Part shown: positions 63,159 through 64,000 of the stretch, piece by piece
How the letters are laid out: every line of letters starts with the position of its first letter
Position numbering within the stretch: the stretch's first letter is position 1
Source: Acidobacteriota bacterium
GTDB lineage: Bacteria > Acidobacteriota > Terriglobia > Acidiferrales > UBA7541
DNA: 64,000 nucleotides
Direction: 5' to 3'
Assembly: GCA_021324935.1 (NCBI GenBank)
Contig: JAJPIE010000041.1
Location: forward strand, 1 to 64,000
Made by a program: the position numbers and the translations under genes
The notes under the pieces: generated by a model
Databases searched by the model: none
Told to the model about the DNA's origin: nothing
The model's input: only the letters and a program-made list of their open reading frames with translations

Positions 63159-64000
63159 ATGAGGGAATCGTCGCTGCGGGTGAAGTTCCTGGTTGCGTTC
63201 TGCCTGCTCATCGCGGCCAGTCTGGTTCAGGCCCAGGCTCCGCCGGCGGATCTGGATGACTACGTCGCCCACGCGATGAAAACGTTCGAAGTCCCCGGAA
63301 TTTCCATTTCGATTGTGAAAGATGGCAAGGTCGTGCTGGCGAATGGCTATGGTGTGCGCAAGCTGGGCGATCCCGCGCCCGTCGACGCGAACACGCTGTT
63401 CGGAATCGGCTCCAACACGAAGGCGTTCACTGCTGCGGCCATCGCCACGTTGGTGGACGAGGGCAAGCTCAACTGGGACGATCCTGTCTACGAGCGCCTG
63501 AAAGGTTTCGAGATGTACGACCCTTACGTCTCGAAAGAGATGCGCATCCGCGATCTGCTCTGCCATCGCAGCGGGCTCGGGCTCGGCGAAGGCGACCTGA
63601 TGTTTTGGCCGCACACTTCCTTTACCCGCGACGATGTCGTCTACCGCGTGCGTTTCCTCAAGCCGGCCACAAGTTTTCGCAGTCACTATGCCTACAGCAA
63701 CCTGATGTTTGTGACCGCCGGGCAAGTGGTGGCGGCCACGAGCGGCGACACTTGGGACGCCTACCTGCGCGAAAAGATTTTTCTTCCCCTCGGCATGAAA
63801 TCCACCAACACCAGCACCGATGCCTACCGCGAGGGGGACAACTGGGCGCATCCGCATTCCAAGGTCGAGGGAAAGCTGCAAGTGATTCCCTTCGAAAATC
63901 TCGATAATGCCGGGCCGGCGGGCTCCATCAATTCTTCGGCGGCCGATCTGGCGAAATGGGCGATGATGCAATTGAATCACGGGCAGATTCCCGGCACGGA
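63159..64000 (+). CDS. Serine beta-lactamase-like hydrolase, partial (right edge)
   Basis: The first 280 residues are present. A signal peptide (VKFLVAFCLLIAASLVQAQA, about 8-27) precedes a class C beta-lactamase/PBP4-like fold with the nucleophile SxxK in GIGSNTKAFTAAAIA and the tyrosine motif YSN in FRSHYAYSNLMFVTAGQ. It then continues with AGPAGSINSSAADLAKWAMM. Such secreted serine hydrolases act as peptidases, esterases or D-amino-acid enzymes. The ATG at 63159 follows GGAGGAG by 6 nt. The 169-bp gap after ggt holds its promoter region, with no clear hexamers. The C-terminal part is outside the window. Confidence 0.9.
   Translation, partial: MRESSLRVKFLVAFCLLIAASLVQAQAPPADLDDYVAHAMKTFEVPGISISIVKDGKVVLANGYGVRKLGDPAPVDANTLFGIGSNTKAFTAAAIATLVDEGKLNWDDPVYERLKGFEMYDPYVSKEMRIRDLLCHRSGLGLGEGDLMFWPHTSFTRDDVVYRVRFLKPATSFRSHYAYSNLMFVTAGQVVAATSGDTWDAYLREKIFLPLGMKSTNTSTDAYREGDNWAHPHSKVEGKLQVIPFENLDNAGPAGSINSSAADLAKWAMMQLNHGQIPGT

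Noticed and set aside
1..64000. CRISPR arrays, tRNA or rRNA genes, complete insertion sequences
   Set aside because: None was seen: no regular spaced repeats, no tRNA T-arm patterns outside genes, and no transposase motifs.

Overview
This window is a GC-rich, gene-dense stretch of a Gram-negative (diderm) bacterial chromosome. Three things together suggest an Acidobacteriota genome. One is the mix of outer-membrane genes (BamA, Skp, LolC/D-like proteins, a secretin, a heptose kinase) with a ClpC-type unfoldase. Another is the large Ig/TIG and propeller proteins. The third is a short dispersed palindrome built on GGCACAGGCA/TGCCTGTGC. This placement is inference; no rRNA or tRNA gene was found to confirm it.

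Layout. 1-7.1 kb: a partial unknown gene, lysS, a LolC/E-type permease, and lolD coupled to clpC. 7.3-16.1 kb: an envelope block of bamA, a 1593-residue lipoprotein and skp, closed by a strong terminator. 16.5-23.6 kb: the translation operon rimP-nusA-infB-ylxP-rbfA-truB, which has a clear promoter and an attenuator-like hairpin in its leader. 23.6-27.8 kb (minus strand): a MOSC protein, a truncated AhpD-family relic and a secretin with a seven-repeat FG-GAP propeller inside its core. 27.8-33.2 kb: an iron-uptake operon of FTR1-DUF2318, two FtsX-type permeases, an ABC ATPase fused to a DtxR-type metal-sensor domain, and a DUF971 protein, with a promoter/operator upstream. 33.4-36.1 kb (minus): a secreted polysaccharide deacetylase-caspase-TPR chimera. 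36.3-44.5 kb: APC permease, mscL, small membrane protein, cyclophilin, DinB/YfiT protein, trxB, proline dehydrogenase, UPF0173 hydrolase and a TlpA-like thioredoxin. 44.7-54.5 kb: ferredoxin, alpha/beta hydrolase, GH57 enzyme, PMT-like glycosyltransferase, PAS histidine kinase, a Trm112-like peptide and rfaE1. 54.6-63 kb (mostly minus): a small membrane protein, ddl, vapBC, arginase, asnS, a sugar-phosphate isomerase/epimerase and ggt. The right edge cuts a serine beta-lactamase-like hydrolase.

How the genes work together. The bamA/lipoprotein/skp and Lol genes point to outer-membrane assembly, and rimP to truB to ribosome maturation and translation initiation. The FTR1-ABC operon resembles the P19/FetMP iron-uptake modules, but it has no P19 gene and its ATPase carries its own metal-sensor domain. 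Several decayed fragments (AhpD-like, AsnRS C-terminus, VapC C-terminus, one unidentified tail) show turnover at gene borders.

The observations most worth following are the ABC-DtxR fusion, the deacetylase-caspase chimera and the propeller-in-secretin protein. All three are domain combinations read directly from the sequence. Their functions are inferred.
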